Positions 24,101-36,800 of a stretch of 64,000 nt of DNA are shown piece by piece; within the stretch, counting starts at the first letter, position 1, and each line of letters begins with the position of its first letter. This DNA is from Lasiosphaeris hirsuta (taxonomy: Eukaryota > Ascomycota > Sordariomycetes > Sordariales > Lasiosphaeriaceae). The translations under genes and the position numbers were made by a program. The notes beneath the pieces were generated by a model. The model was not told the origin of the DNA. It made no database searches and worked only from the letters and a program-made list of their open reading frames with translations. The DNA lies in the NCBI GenBank assembly GCA_030549175.1, contig JAUKUA010000006.1, positions 3,348,001 to 3,412,000 on the forward strand, given 5' to 3'.

Positions 24101-27100
24101 GTGAGTTGTATGTGGGCAGTACCTACATGTGCTGTGGAAGTACAGCGCAACGCACGCGCGCGCGAGCTCTGAGGCAAGGCGTGTCGACGACGAGACCGCG
24201 GATAAGAAAGGTCGTTATTCCCAGACTGGCTTTTTGCGCAGGTGGCGTCTGACCTCTCTACTGCCGAGTTCTCAGGCAGCAAATGGCACGTCGAGCACGT
24301 CCATCCGCCTCGCCCCTGACGCCGGTCCATTGGACGCATCCAGCGTATGTCTACCTACCGATCTGCCGTACTGTTTCGATGTCGTCCGGTAAGGGTATCC
24401 GGGACAGGCAGGCGGGTAGGTGAGGTTGGTCAGCGGGAAGCCGTTGCGTGTGGGCGTTTTGACCCGCGAGTACGGCGCGATGGATAATCGGGAGGAGGGG
24501 GCAAAGGCACCCGCAAAGCCCGATCGATTTTGAGACTCCCGCGCGGTCAGCAGAATGTCAGCAATGCAAGTGGACGCAGCAGGCTCTGTGTGTCGGGCTG
24601 GGCCAAACCCTATGCCCTCTCCCCGCCTCCTCCCTATAGTAGGGCGCCTACCCACCTGCCCGCTTTTCCGGTCTGGCAAGAGTTGTCTGGGTGCGGTTTC
24701 GGGACGCGGGAGCCCTCGCGTTGAAACGTTCAGTTCGGCGGTATACTTGGCCCAACTGGGACATAATATTCAACTCGCACTTCCCCTGGATTCTGCAATG
24801 TGATAGTTGCATCTTGATGAGGACGCCAATCTCAACATACGCTTCGCTGTGCAGCCATCCCCCAAGTGGATGCCGCCCCTTGCGGTCTAAAGCATGCAGA
24901 CAGAGCATTCCTCTGTCCAAAATCTGCAGATGGTGTGAAGCTAGGTTGCGAGTGACAAATTGGTTTCTGCAGCCCACAACACATCGCGATAATGGCACGG
25001 TAGTACTAGGCCACCGCGAAAACACACCCCTACGAATAAACCAGTAGGGAGCCAGAAGGGAGGCGGGCCAGAAGCCACAAGCTCCAAACTACCGGGATGC
25101 AGCAAGCCCAAGGTCCTCGCATACTGTTCGGACTGGAGAATTAATTCCCCAAGATATAGCAGTTTTGGGGAAGTGTACGGTAGACCCTTACCCTGCTGGG
25201 CGGGGTGGCGCCGTTGACCGTCCGGGCCCTTTGCGCTCTTTTGCAATTTTTCGGACCTTTTTGCATCTGCGGGTTTTCTAGCCGTTAGAGCTCTCGTTCA
25301 TGAGGCCAATCGCTACGCGGCATCCCCCGTATCTGTGTTGTCATGGAAGGAGTTTTAGCTATCAGTTTGTGTGCTGTTTTCTACAAAGAGATGCGTGTAA
25401 GCAGGACGCCGAGTTCATTGAGTGCATCACCTTCCAAATCCCTCGTTGGAGTCCTCGATGTTGTTTTCAGACGACGGCTTGGCGGCTCCCGGTTCAATCT
25501 TTGCACGTCTGTGTGTCTTTCGTCTGTTCGCCGGCGTTGTTTCCCACAAGGGCATTCTTTCCCCAGGCTTCATCCACTGTTCCCCTAGTTCGCCATAGGA
25601 CGGGGCCTAAGGCGGGTTTCAACGCCTGAAGGTGCGTTGCGCAGGGGCCGTCTAGGATTTCGTTGGTGGCTGGCTGCCCAGCTACCTCCAGAAATAGGGT
25701 AAACAATTCAGTTGCCTGACAGCATGGGACCCTGCCACTCCCAATGTTTCTCATGATTTTGCCCAGCATTTGTCTCGCATCACGAAAGTCCACCGACGAC
25801 GTAGGATAGGCTCGCAGGACTTACATTCCGCTCGCGGAGCCAAGTGAAGCGATACCACTGCACACCGTTGTCTGTCGGATTTCTGCACATCACCTCAGAT
25901 TCGAACAAGGTATTTGTCAATGCGATCAGTAGATTGGTGTGTTGGGATCTGATAACCCACATCTGTAGATCTACACTATTGAAGACCCTTACATACTGTC
26001 CCGGTTAAGCGCATAACATCTCATTATCCAGTTGTTCACCCCCAACACCCCATTTTGTTGCATGTAAGTGGTGGTAAAGCAACAGGACCAAAGCGGAGAC
26101 CGCGTCGGCCGAGGGCTGAAAACAGGTCGCAAATATGCTGGATGCGGGGCGGGGAAACATACCCAACCCCTAAAATTCTTACACTCACCAGTTCTTTCGC
26201 CTCTGCTTATTCGATAGCTACCCATTATCTGGATACTAGAGATCTGATGCTTACAAAGATCCTCGCCCTAAATTAGGTTCTCTTGTCATTCGCGGGAGCG
26301 ACTTAGATCAGTCGATTTTTCCGCACCTCCCCGTTGGGGGCGCATCCATGTACACTTGTATCTTTTGTGGCTTGGGCAAAAGGGGAAGAGAATGAATGCG
26401 AGGGAGCGCAAGGCATGAAGGGGGCGTCGCGTGGTCAGCACCTTAAGCACCTGGTCGGAACGTGGACAGGTCCGTAGCCTGCCATGTCAACAGCGCCGTA
26501 CTTGTGCAGTGGACATGTAGCCCTACGAGCTACTCATTCCGGGCTAGCGGACAGGCCGCCCTTTGGTCCCAAGGCACGATACACACACAAGGAAACAGAC
26601 GCCCCAAAGGTGGCTGCTAGGCGCGCATCACATGTCCTTATCCCCGTCGAGACAGGCAGCAGGAATGAATGGGCAGCAAGATGAAGCCGTGTTGTGGCCA
26701 GCTCGTGAAGTTTGTGTCTTGTAGCCTCTACTTAGCGAGTTAGGCCTTGGCAGGAGTACATGCCGAAGCGCTATCTATGGAAGAGATCTTAGCCGGATGG
26801 CTTGGGCTGCTGCGACGAGTTGTTAAGACCAAGCAAATGCTGATCAATAATCTTTGTCACAGTGAAGAAATTCCCACCTAATTGCCGCTTGGATGCATTT
26901 CAGGGACAACAGGTGATGGGAGAGATGGATTGATTCCTGTCTCGCCTGATGATTCTGCTTCCTGCGGATGCACGCGCACCATATCCGAGCGCGCAATGCT
27001 GGGAAATGAGTGGTGGTTGCAAAAAGGGGCTGGGTTTTCACATGCAGTGTTAGTGTCAAGAGCCAAATAGCTGTGAAGTTGTCTCTCAGGGGGCGAGTGG

Positions 27101-30100
27101 AGTCGTATGGTTCCTTGATCTTCTTCAGGTGGCATCTAGGCAAGCAAGTATACCATCGAATCGCGAGCTAGAAAGACGGCCGAGGACCAACGAGAGAAAA
27201 AAAAAAAGGCCCCGATCGGTCTGTGGTACAGCCATCATCTTTGACCAGAGAACTGGACAATGGGAGGCGGCCCAGTGTTCCGAGGCTGTTGTGGATGCAC
27301 CACAGACAGAAAGATCTGGGCCATATCGTTTGGGCGGTCATGCACGCCCTCGATAACGCTGGTGGGCAGACGTTTTCGAAAATCCAAGCTAGCATTGGAG
27401 CCACCGTTTCTCAAGTCCCCCCGAAAGGGGATACGCTTCCTCCGAGATGAGACAGGGAAGCCTCTTCATAGACGCCCGCCCTGAACAAGGTTGGATATTC
27501 TGGCAGCGAAAGGGCGAAGTGATGCTATATCAGGAATTGGTCGACTTATCCCCTGAAAGAAGATTGTGATACCTAGTAATAGACCTTCCACCGGCCTTGC
27601 TGCCAGCTGCAAAGATCAACAAAGAGCTCTGGGGCTGGGATCCACGGTCCGGTGGCTCGCTTCTGAGGGGCGTTTTGGGGTTCAACGCTTCGGTGCCCCG
27701 TACGGGACTGGTCACTGAAGGGTGCCACGACTGGTGTTGTAGGCTGGTACAAATGCAGACCCAGGGGTCCTGCAGCGATAAGGCTGAGCTGTCCGAGCCT
27801 AGACAGCACCTCCCATCGAGTAGACGGCATGTATGGCAACCAGAGCCGACCGCAACGGGGCTAGAAGTGCCCAAACCCGACCACCGATGAAGACCAGGCG
27901 GACGGCGGGGGTGGGTGTCGCCGGTATGGTCAACCCAGCCCACCAGACACCCAACAAAGATATGTGCATGCTGTACTGTGTATTCAAGGAAGTTTGAGAG
28001 CCGCGCTTGACGCGAGCTTGCGCCACTAACAGTAGACTTTACGAGCCAGCTCGGGTCATTGGCCACATATGGCTTGAATATCGAAATCGGGGTGGGGAGG
28101 AATGGAGGCAGCCCGGGAAGGCAGATGTTTTTGATGCTACGAGAAATAGGTTACACTACGCCCCGTCCCTCATAAAATCCGCGCCTCACCCATCGGCGTA
28201 ACGTTAACCAAACAGAATCCCTCGGGGACACCTGCTAAGAAGTCAAGGCACCGAGGAACCGAGAAGATTGTGAGAGTGCTGGCCGGAGCTTTCCCATCCG
28301 TGCTTCAGACACATGCCTTTCAGCTTGCTGCGGACGCCGATGCCGAGCCGTAGGACAGAAGGATCACAAGAGTTATTACCCTCCCGCGCGCCTCACCAAG
28401 GGCTAGAAAATAGGCAGGGTACTTTGAGTAGACTTGGCTTTGTACAGCACATGGCTCTCTGTCTGTGCTGTTGTTGACTGCTCGTTCGAAACCCTTGGAG
28501 CCGAACAAAATGATGAGTGATCCGCAAAAGCGACAGGCATCCAAGACTTTGATGCGGGCCGAGGCCAAGCGGACCAGCTCAGGGAGTGACAAGCGGGCAA
28601 GGAAACAAGGAGACATGGATACGGAGTAGAGGGGAGGAACGACTGTGAAATGACACAAATATGCGGGGAGGAAGGGGTAGGCTAGAGAACGCCAACCGTC
28701 GCAACGAAGGGGACGGTGAGAAGGAGCGTTGAAGTCGCGTGCATGGCCCCGCGAGCAGCCTACTCGGTCAAGCCGACCTTGATGGCGAACTGGTGTTGGA
28801 GGCCGGGCCCTGAAACCTAACATAGCAGGTGCTCCAGTGCAGCAGTCGACGGTGGGCACGAGACGGCGGTGATGGAGCCATCGCGGCGCTGAAACGCAAC
28901 GCTGGGTCGAAGTTGGGATTTGATGGCTGCACACGCGACAGGCAGCAGAATTCTTGCCCAGCGGACTGGTGGATGGCTGCTTCAGGTGGGTTCTAGCTGG
29001 CCTGGTGCCCTGGTGCTGGTGCCAGTGCCCTGGTGTCGATATCGAGGCTGGGCGCAACGTTCGCTGCGACACCTCCACACAGAAGCCGAGCCGCCAAAAT
29101 AAAAGGACGTTGGGTTTTGTGGGCGAAATGGCGGGCGTGGGCCAATCATCGCGCGAGGTTGCCGTATCAGGCCGCTTTGTCAGTCGTCTATTTCTGGTTG
29201 GGGTCTTAGCAAGCAGGGGGCGTTGAACGACGCCAGAGCACGTGCCCAGAATCCGGCTGACACCTGACAGAACCTGAGGCATGGAGAGCAAAGCATGGAC
29301 GCAGCTCTGCCAAGCCTTGGTCCTCTCAACCAGAATGGTCTCGTAGCCTCTGGGCACTTCGCCAAATGAGGAAAACGATAAAATGCCGCTGATAATTAAT
29401 CAATCAATCACACCTGTCGACTTCTGGGCCTTTCCACGCACCTGTGCGGCTCTCGGCGGTACCTTGCAGAAGAGCGGGCATTTCCTGCTGTCGAATTTGT
29501 GTTTTGGTGTTGTTGACACTAGACTCAACGGAAACACAGCCTATCTAAGTGATGCTATCATCATAAGTCGCAGGCGTGCGTGTGGGATGGAAAGCTGGCG
29601 AGGAATGGGGGGCTGCAATTGGCCAATTAGATCGGGGGAATCCCGACAAGATTCGAATCAACCAGCGACGAGGTTGAGATCCGTGCGTCGAGACCCGTGG
29701 CGTCGGGGCAAGCGGCCACCGCAGCCCGGGCGGACGGGGGCCAAATGGAATTGTTCTCGAATCCAGGGCCAGGGTTCCACTCTGCCCCCCTCTCGCCCCG
29801 AAAGCCTGCAAGCCATCCAGCCACCAAAGCCACCAAGCTGGCAGCAGCCACCAAAGCCCGACGAGAGCAAGCACAACACCTGGAGGACGGCAACTGGAAA
29901 CGAAAGGTAAGACACGACGATGGCTCCAGCGCCCAAGAGATCGCCAAATCACACGCTGTCGTAGTGTATACGACGACAGTGTTGGTTTACGTGTGGCTTG
30001 GACACTGACGGCATCTACCGCCGCTCACAGCCGAAGCTGCTGCGCGCTCGCTTTGGTGTCCCTCGCTTTCACATCTGATCGGTCCCGCAACTCCCCCTCA

Positions 30101-32576
30101 TCACTGGGCGACGGGCGGGGTGATTATGAGCACTTCGTGGATGGTTCTATGGTTTTACGGTTCTGTGCAACCAGCCCAGAAGCCGCAAACTCCGAAAGAG
30201 GAAGCTGCGATGATTTCCGGGCATAGAGATGCGGCCGCGCAGCCGCACGACTTGCTTTCCCGTTGCCACCAAGTATTTGACATACATTCCCTGTCGCCGA
30301 GCAGACGAGCAGACAGACGACAAAAAAGAGGAGCCGGAGAGATTCTAACGCGATAGGCCCCCGGTTGCCCCACGCCCCCACAGCCATTGTCCCAAAAGAG
30401 CACCTCATCTCCCATGCCACAGCCCACGCGCCCGCTTGAGCAAACCCTCGTAGTTGGCGATACTCAGGTTTGTAGCGGGCTGGCGATAGCTCCGCCGGCC
30501 TCGTACACATATAAACCCTCTATGAGTCAACTCGTCATCGAGTCCCCGGAAAGTTAGCGGGCCGGTTTTTGCGGCACCAGCGTACGCCGTTTGCCGCTAC
30601 GGGCCGTCAACAGTCGACATGTGGAATCACCATAGCCCAACACGGGGCGAGTTGCCCCTCCTAGCTTCGCCATCCACTTTCATGCTAGACATCAAGGCGA
30701 CGGCATGGCCTTGAATGGCCCTGTAAGACCTCCTGAGTGCGGGACGACAGTACTGCAGTAAGTGACAATAGTTCAATCAGCCCCAAATGCCAGCGAAACA
30801 CCTCATGGCTGGGCTCTCAGGCCAGCAACAAAAGTCAGGATCAGGACCTTGCACCTACATCCGTGCATCTTTGTAAGGTTCCTAGCCTCATCGCTGGCGA
30901 TGATAAATCTTGGTGGTAGCACGTTTTTTTGGACGTGCCGTACAGCGGTTGGATGGTGTAAATGCTGCTACCTGGAGCTGGAGGCGATTCAATCTCGTCT
31001 GTGGCCATCATGCGCCGGGCTGCGCAGCAGCAGCTCGGATGGCCCAGCCCGAGCCCGGCCAGGTGGTGCTCGGCGTTTCTTCACCAAAGGCGTGCCCTCG
31101 GCTCAATGGCTGCGAAGCATACACTACTACACTGTCCTAGCGCCGCCTGCGATGTGAAATAAAGGGCTTGGCAAGATGTTGTTGAGATTGGCTGCAACGG
31201 CCGGCGCTCCACGGTCGAGGGTCGAGGTGTCAGGATACGCCGCGGAAGAGGAGACTCGGGGCTGGTCGGCTCGTTTAGGATGCCAACCACAGCCCTACGG
31301 CCAAGACGTGATCCGGGGAGCGAGAGGTCGGTCGCAGGACAGGGATCGACCTGTTCTCGCGCGACGTGGGCTTGGCTCTTGGCTCACACCGCCAGTGCAT
31401 CCGCCGTCAACAAGGATGCCAAGTGACACCTTGAGATGGCACCCGACAAGGTCTCCTAAAGTGCCTGCCCCCCTCCTCGCAGCCCTGGTGCGTTAGTCGC
31501 AATCGATCAGGGTAAAATTAGCCCAGATGGGTCTTTTAGCCCACTTCGAGTCCTTTTTATGGCTGCCTGGCGACCCAAGACTGGCACACTGGGAACACTG
31601 CCCTCGAAAATAGTTCCCCCACCGTTTTGTGCTGCTGTCTCGCACTTTGCTCGTCGGCCGCCGCTCCGTTTGCTCGGCGATCCGAGCCCTGGCCATCTGC
31701 CATTTCCGTTCATTTTCCAGTTCTGCATTTTCCAGCAGCCCACACCTCCCGGTCTCCACACACCCCCTCCACCCTCCCGTCTCCTCTCCTCCCCTCTGCT
31801 CCATCTGCTGCAGCCCAGCGGGACATGCCACAGGGCAGCGTGGCCGCCTCTGTAGGTGCTGTCGTCGACGAAATGTCTGAGGTAGGTTGAGCCCAGCTCA
31901 GCCATCGCCCGTCACCACTGGACGCCCCAACGTCTCAGGGCGGGAATAGTAGCGCGGCAGTCCCGGGCTCCAAGCTCGAGACTCCACTCACAAAAACAGA
32001 TCACACCTCAAAAGATTGGAAACAGTTGGTGATGGGCAGCTCCACCTAGGATGCAATACTCCAGGGTCCAACTGAGGTGTCTCTGGGCTGGGGGGAAAGA
32101 GATCGCCGACAGCTGATGGGAGCAGTGGGAGTGTATGTGTGTCTCCGTCTGCGTGTGTGAGTGAACTCTGTACGCGTGCGGGTACAGAGGGTACGTACCG
32201 CCAAGTACCCCCCCCGTACTCTCTCCTGTTGACGCACCAGCACAGAGGTTCCGCGCATTAGGCCACCGTCGGCCTTGTGGCTCTGTGATGCTGCCCTCCA
32301 ATTCCTCAGGCCTGGACGAGGACCCCTGCCTCTGCATGGTAGAGGGTACCCATCACCAGGCTGCAGGAAACAGGGCAGGTACTTGTGGACTTTGTCCCCC
32401 GTGGGATCCTAAACTACCCCCCGGGCAGATTATCGCGGCTCCTTGGGATCCCTGCATGGGTGAGTGAAGGGGAGGTGTGTGGAACGAAATGCACCCTGCT
32501 GCGCAGCAGTCCACCATGTGGATGTGTGAAGCACGCCTCCTTCCCCAGGGAGAAGGAATGGCGTCGCCGGTCTGGA

Positions 32577-32583
32577 TATATAA
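32577..32583 (+). promoter_or_regulatory. TATA-like box upstream of the bZIP gene
   Basis: TATATAA lies about 195 bases before the ATG at 32778. A CT-rich stretch (CAGTCTCTCTCCCCTC, about 32672-32688) follows, which is typical of fungal transcription start regions. If this is the true core promoter, the leader is short and the DNA further left is upstream control region. Confidence 0.45.
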
Positions 32584-32777
32584 CCCAGAAACCCCCCATC
32601 CTTCCGCAATGCCGTTCTACCTGTCCTATCTCGTGCTTCAAGCTGGTAACACTCCAACGACTTATCCATATAACCAGTCTCTCTCCCCTCGGAGTCTGAC
32701 CTTAATCTTCTTACTCACCTCACATACAGTGGCGCGGCAGTCTTCCGAGCTCCCCACCGCAGCAAATTCTATTGACA

Positions 32778-33780
32778 ATGTTCACCATGTCTCAGCAAAC
32801 ATACACATACGCAGCACAGGCCCCGCCGCCTCCGCCGCGGCAATTCTCCACCCACGGCACCAGCAGTGCTTTCAGCAGCTCCGCCAACCCCGACGAGGAC
32901 TGGACAAAGATCTCCGACCTTGCTGAGCGCCGCAGGATACAGAACCGGATTGCCCAACGCAACTACCGTACGTAGCTCTATCTATGCCCCTGCCGAGGGC
33001 GGCCAGAGGGAGGAGCCTGTTGACTGACGCTTTCTACTACAGGCAAGAAGCTTAAGAGACGCCTGGAAGAACTCGAGAGGCGGGCGGGCACTTCGGACGG
33101 AGCCTCATCGGGAGGCGAGAAGTCGAACTCGGGGTCGAAGGGCAGCAAGCGTTCGCAGCAGACGCCCAAGGCACAGAAGCAATCAGCAATGCCAGTGAAG
33201 CAGCAAGTGCAGGGGCAATTCACTCCACCAATGCACCACGACGACGAGTACCTCTTCCCACCATCATACGATGAGAGAGAAAGATCGCACACCCCGCCAA
33301 TGTTTACTACCTACTCGGCCTACCCGGCGCCACCAGAGGAGATGATGATGCCGCCATACCCGGGCGTGCAGAACTACCGCCCGACCGAGGCGTACCCCGA
33401 GTACATGACACAGACGCCCGTGCCCGTGACGCTCCCGTCCATGACACACTTCAGCGACGCGCTCAAGCGTGAGTCGGGCTTCGCCGGCCCCGACGAAGGC
33501 ATCCCGTACATGAGCTCCTACGGCTACCTCCCGGGTGTTGACATGAGCGCCGGGGCCCCTTCGCCCTACGACCATATGCCTCATGTGAGTTCCTCGCGCA
33601 GTTCCGCTATCCCAGACCGTCGTCGAGAACCCCGTTGCTGATGGGTGCCCGCCATAGACTCCTCCCCTGTCACACTCATTTGACCACTCGGCCAACTGCT
33701 CCGACTCGGGAAGCTACGAGTACCCGACGACGCCGCTGTCCATGCCGGGCTCGCCCGGTCTGGTGCAGCAGCAGATGTAA
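32778..33780 (+). CDS. bZIP transcription factor with very short zipper
   Basis: Three exons: 32778-32967, 33043-33584 and 33658-33780, giving 284 residues. The basic region (about residues 50-70, ERRRIQNRIAQRNYRKKLKR) has the bZIP signature N56-x7-R64, and the first intron splits the Arg64 codon. After it only Leu67, Leu71 and Leu74 occur before the chain turns into Gly/Ser-rich sequence, so a full heptad zipper is missing. The rest is low-complexity, rich in Pro, Tyr, Met and Ser, with a C-terminal TPPLSHSFDHS segment that could be an activation region. ATG at 32778 is chosen, and ATG at 32787 is equally possible. It is a nuclear DNA-binding regulator by family. Targets are unknown. It stands alone in about 25 kb. 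Confidence 0.9.
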
Positions 33781-33840
33781 AGCCTCTCAATTTGGCAACC
33801 ATCTACTCTTCGCTTCTTGCGACACTTTTTTTCTTTTTCT

Positions 33841-33845
33841 TTTTT

Positions 33846-33885
<40 letters not shown>
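33841..33885. repeat. T15 followed by G30
   Basis: About 60 bases after the bZIP stop codon, a T-rich stretch ends in 15 T and is followed directly by 30 uninterrupted G. It would lie in the 3' untranslated region or near the polyadenylation site. Length of such a run is prone to assembly error. Confidence 0.9.
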
Positions 33886-33888
<3 letters not shown>

Positions 33889-36800
33889 CAACCGGCTCTA
33901 TTGGATAGGAGGAGCGGGCATTCACGGAAATTTTGGAATTTCAGCATCTAAATGGCGGGTTTGGAAATTCACCTCGGAGGCGTCGGCGTCCACGGCGCAA
34001 CTACAGTTTCTTTTCGTCCACACGGGCGGAAACAAAGAGGGCTTTACGAATTGATTGGAATGGGAGGATTGCATGGCAATGCAGTTGGAATTTTGGCTTT
34101 TTTGGCCCTCCTCGGAGAGGCTTGCTTGCGACTGCACAGAAAGCAGGTGAAGCAGTCGGCTTCAGTATATAGATACCTCCCTTTTTTTACCTACACTTGA
34201 GTACCCTGATGATTCAAATGACAAGACAAATAAACAAATACTTTACTCAAATCATGGCGAGTCTCGCAGTCCCAGTTTGGCTCGTTTTCGTTTTTCTTCG
34301 TGGCCCACACCCTCTCCAGACAAGCACAGGACACACGCTAAGCCCTAGCCGTCTCCCCAGGTTTTGGGGTTGGCACTGACAGCGCAAAGACACAGTTCTC
34401 ACCTCCCCTCCGGGATTGCTTACCTATCTTACCTTATTACCTGAGCGACGGTTACCGAACCCCGGAGACACGAAGAGAAAATAAGAATCTGACAAAGAAC
34501 TTGATTGTTCGCTTGAGGAGACGCTAGTCATCATTTTCTTCCTCAACCCCCGCGCGCTCGGATCGAATGGGGCGCGACTGCAACTGATGTGATGGGTTCT
34601 GCCAGTATTACTACCCTACAGGTCCAGCAACCGGTTCCAGTACCTTATTTCCCCCCTTCCTTGTTTCAATGTCTACCGACCGTCCCGGGCCGGATTGTGT
34701 GGGCAAATGTGCTCCCTGCCTCCGCCCCTGAGATGGAACGCGCGTGCGTGCGGAAACCGCAGCGTCGGAAGCCCAGGAAGAGGTAGATCCGAGGGAGAAG
34801 CCAAGGCTCGCGTTCGCTCGCAAAAAACCGCACCGGACGAGACACACAGACACAGGCAAAACCCCCCCCCCCTCCGCCCCAAAAGACGTAACGCACGCAA
34901 CCAATCTTACCTTTCTTGGGTGCTATCTCCGAGCCAGCAGCAGTGCGCGCAGCGCGGACGAAATAGCCCACCGAAGAAGCCGGAAGAATCCAGTGTCCAC
35001 GTCCCACGTCCGCGCGCCCACGTCCCCACGTCCAGGGCGTCAGTCCTCCCGGTTGGGGCCGGGGGGTGGTGTGGTGTGTGGTGTGGGTGCGTGTCACCAG
35101 CGTTGGTTGTGTCCAAGTTCTTCTCCTCCCTTGGAAGTCGTGGGCAGGAGCAATCCCAAAATGCAAAATGAAAATGCTAAAAAAAAAAAAGAAAGAAAAA
35201 AAAACCGGGCCGCCCAGGACGGGCAGGGGTCAACCCACCTCCCCCCGTCCTCCCCGTCCAACTACACTACAACAAAAGGTACTACGCTAGTATTTTGTTT
35301 CGTTGGCGGGTCGTTGGCGTTGGGCGTGAATCCCATTTGGATTCTGCGAAGTGGGGTGGGGAGGGGGGGGGGGGAAGAGACACACACTTCCTAGCAGCCG
35401 CGGACCAAAGAAAGAAAATAGACAAAAAGAGGAGCGTGTTCCTGGTCGTCGAGGACTTTGCATTGTGGTGGCGTCCACCGGCCGGTCCTTTGAGCCGAAC
35501 CGACCAACCCCAAAACAACACACCACAGCAAAACCACACACATTTTATTTGAATTGGATCTATGTACGGTATTTCTGTTTCCATCCAGGCCTACATCCAA
35601 GCGCACGCAAGCGCTTCATCGCTTGACGTAAAACGAGCAAGGAGGGGGAGAAGAGGGGGGCCGAACAGGCGCGGAATTCCAAAATCCCAATCGCTCCCAG
35701 AGGGAGGGCAGGAAATGTCGAGGTCGATGTACGGTTCTCAGTCGGCGCCGTGAGCGGGCTAGGAAATACCGTATGTCGTACATGGCCATCCGCCATGCCC
35801 CGGGGCCGCAGACCCGCCCAGATTAGCATTCAATATGCTATTGTATATCTCTGGCCGGCCCAGCCAAGATTTCGTGTTACCAACGACGAGAACCGATAGG
35901 GGCAAGAGAAGCCGGGAGATCACTGACTGCAAGCAAGCGAGATACCCGTCGCCGTTGGGCCTGTTACTACTCATTTGGGCGAGGGGGAAGGGGGGGGCAG
36001 TCAATCAATAGCTAACCTAGGAGCGGCTGTTAATATACCTGGATGGGGCAAGGCAGAAGAGAAAAAAGAAGCCCAAAAGAACCCTCGCGCTCCTCTTCTG
36101 GCAGCATCTGTGTAACGACTTTCCGGGAAATCTGCAAATGGGGGCCGGGCTGAGCCACATGGATACAGGCTAGATTTACACTTAGAAACGGAACCACCAC
36201 TACCACCACCACATCGGCGCCCTTCAACAGAGGGACCTAGCAGCATGAATAGGCGAAGGCTTCCTGGGGGGGGGGGGGGGCCAAAAAGACCGAACCGGCT
36301 TTGGTGTTGCCTATCCTCCAAAGACCTCTGCGTATGGCCCTATCCAGGGCTAATAACACATAGCTGATGCTCATTCGTCCATTTTTCAATGGTTGTCGAT
36401 GAGCCTCCAGGCTCGCACTCGCAACGGTCACCGAGACGGCCATCCCCCTCGTGGGGCATGTTTCTTGGTTGACGGTTACAGCGTGCGGCCGAGGGGACCG
36501 AGCAGGGACCGTGATGGCCAGGAATCCCAGCCGAGGCCAGTTCAAGGCAGGCGGGAAGAAGGGGCGGTGGGAAGATGAAGGGCTATGCGTGTGGTGTGTG
36601 GTGGGTGGTGGGTGGGTAGGGGGGGGCCGAGCCGCGTCCTAGCATCGCATCGCATCGCATCGCGATGGTCGTGGGCAGCAAGGCCAGCCCTTGGGACAGG
36701 CCAGCAACACAAAGCAAGGCCGCCACTGCCAGCCAGCAGCAGTGAGTGTCCTGCACCGCGGGCGCGCATAGCATCGCGGCCTAGGGATCAATATTTTGTT

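Larger units (their letters stand above)
14108..32777. other. 18.7-kb stretch without a convincing gene
   Basis: Many open frames occur on both strands. The longest are on the reverse strand at 28320-29357 (345 codons) and 22739-23407, and on the forward strand at 19947-20678. All are rich in Arg, Ser, Pro, Gly and Cys, lack recognisable domains and do not join into multi-exon proteins as the real genes here do. No transposase, reverse transcriptase, tRNA or rRNA was recognised. GC content looks moderate with no long AT-rich mutated block, so this is neither a centromere-like region nor a RIP island. It holds microsatellites, a 17-G run and a long pyrimidine tract, listed separately. It may be extended regulatory DNA or untranslated leader of the bZIP gene, or hold noncoding RNA genes I cannot see. 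Confidence 0.6.

Noticed and set aside
25780..26060. Protein-like reverse-strand stretch (LIALTNTLFESEVMCRNPTDN...) with plausible donor and acceptor signals.
   Set aside because: The upstream open piece does not join in phase, the intron between them would be only about 30 bases, and the downstream frame loses protein-like character. It may be a gene relic, but support is too thin to annotate.
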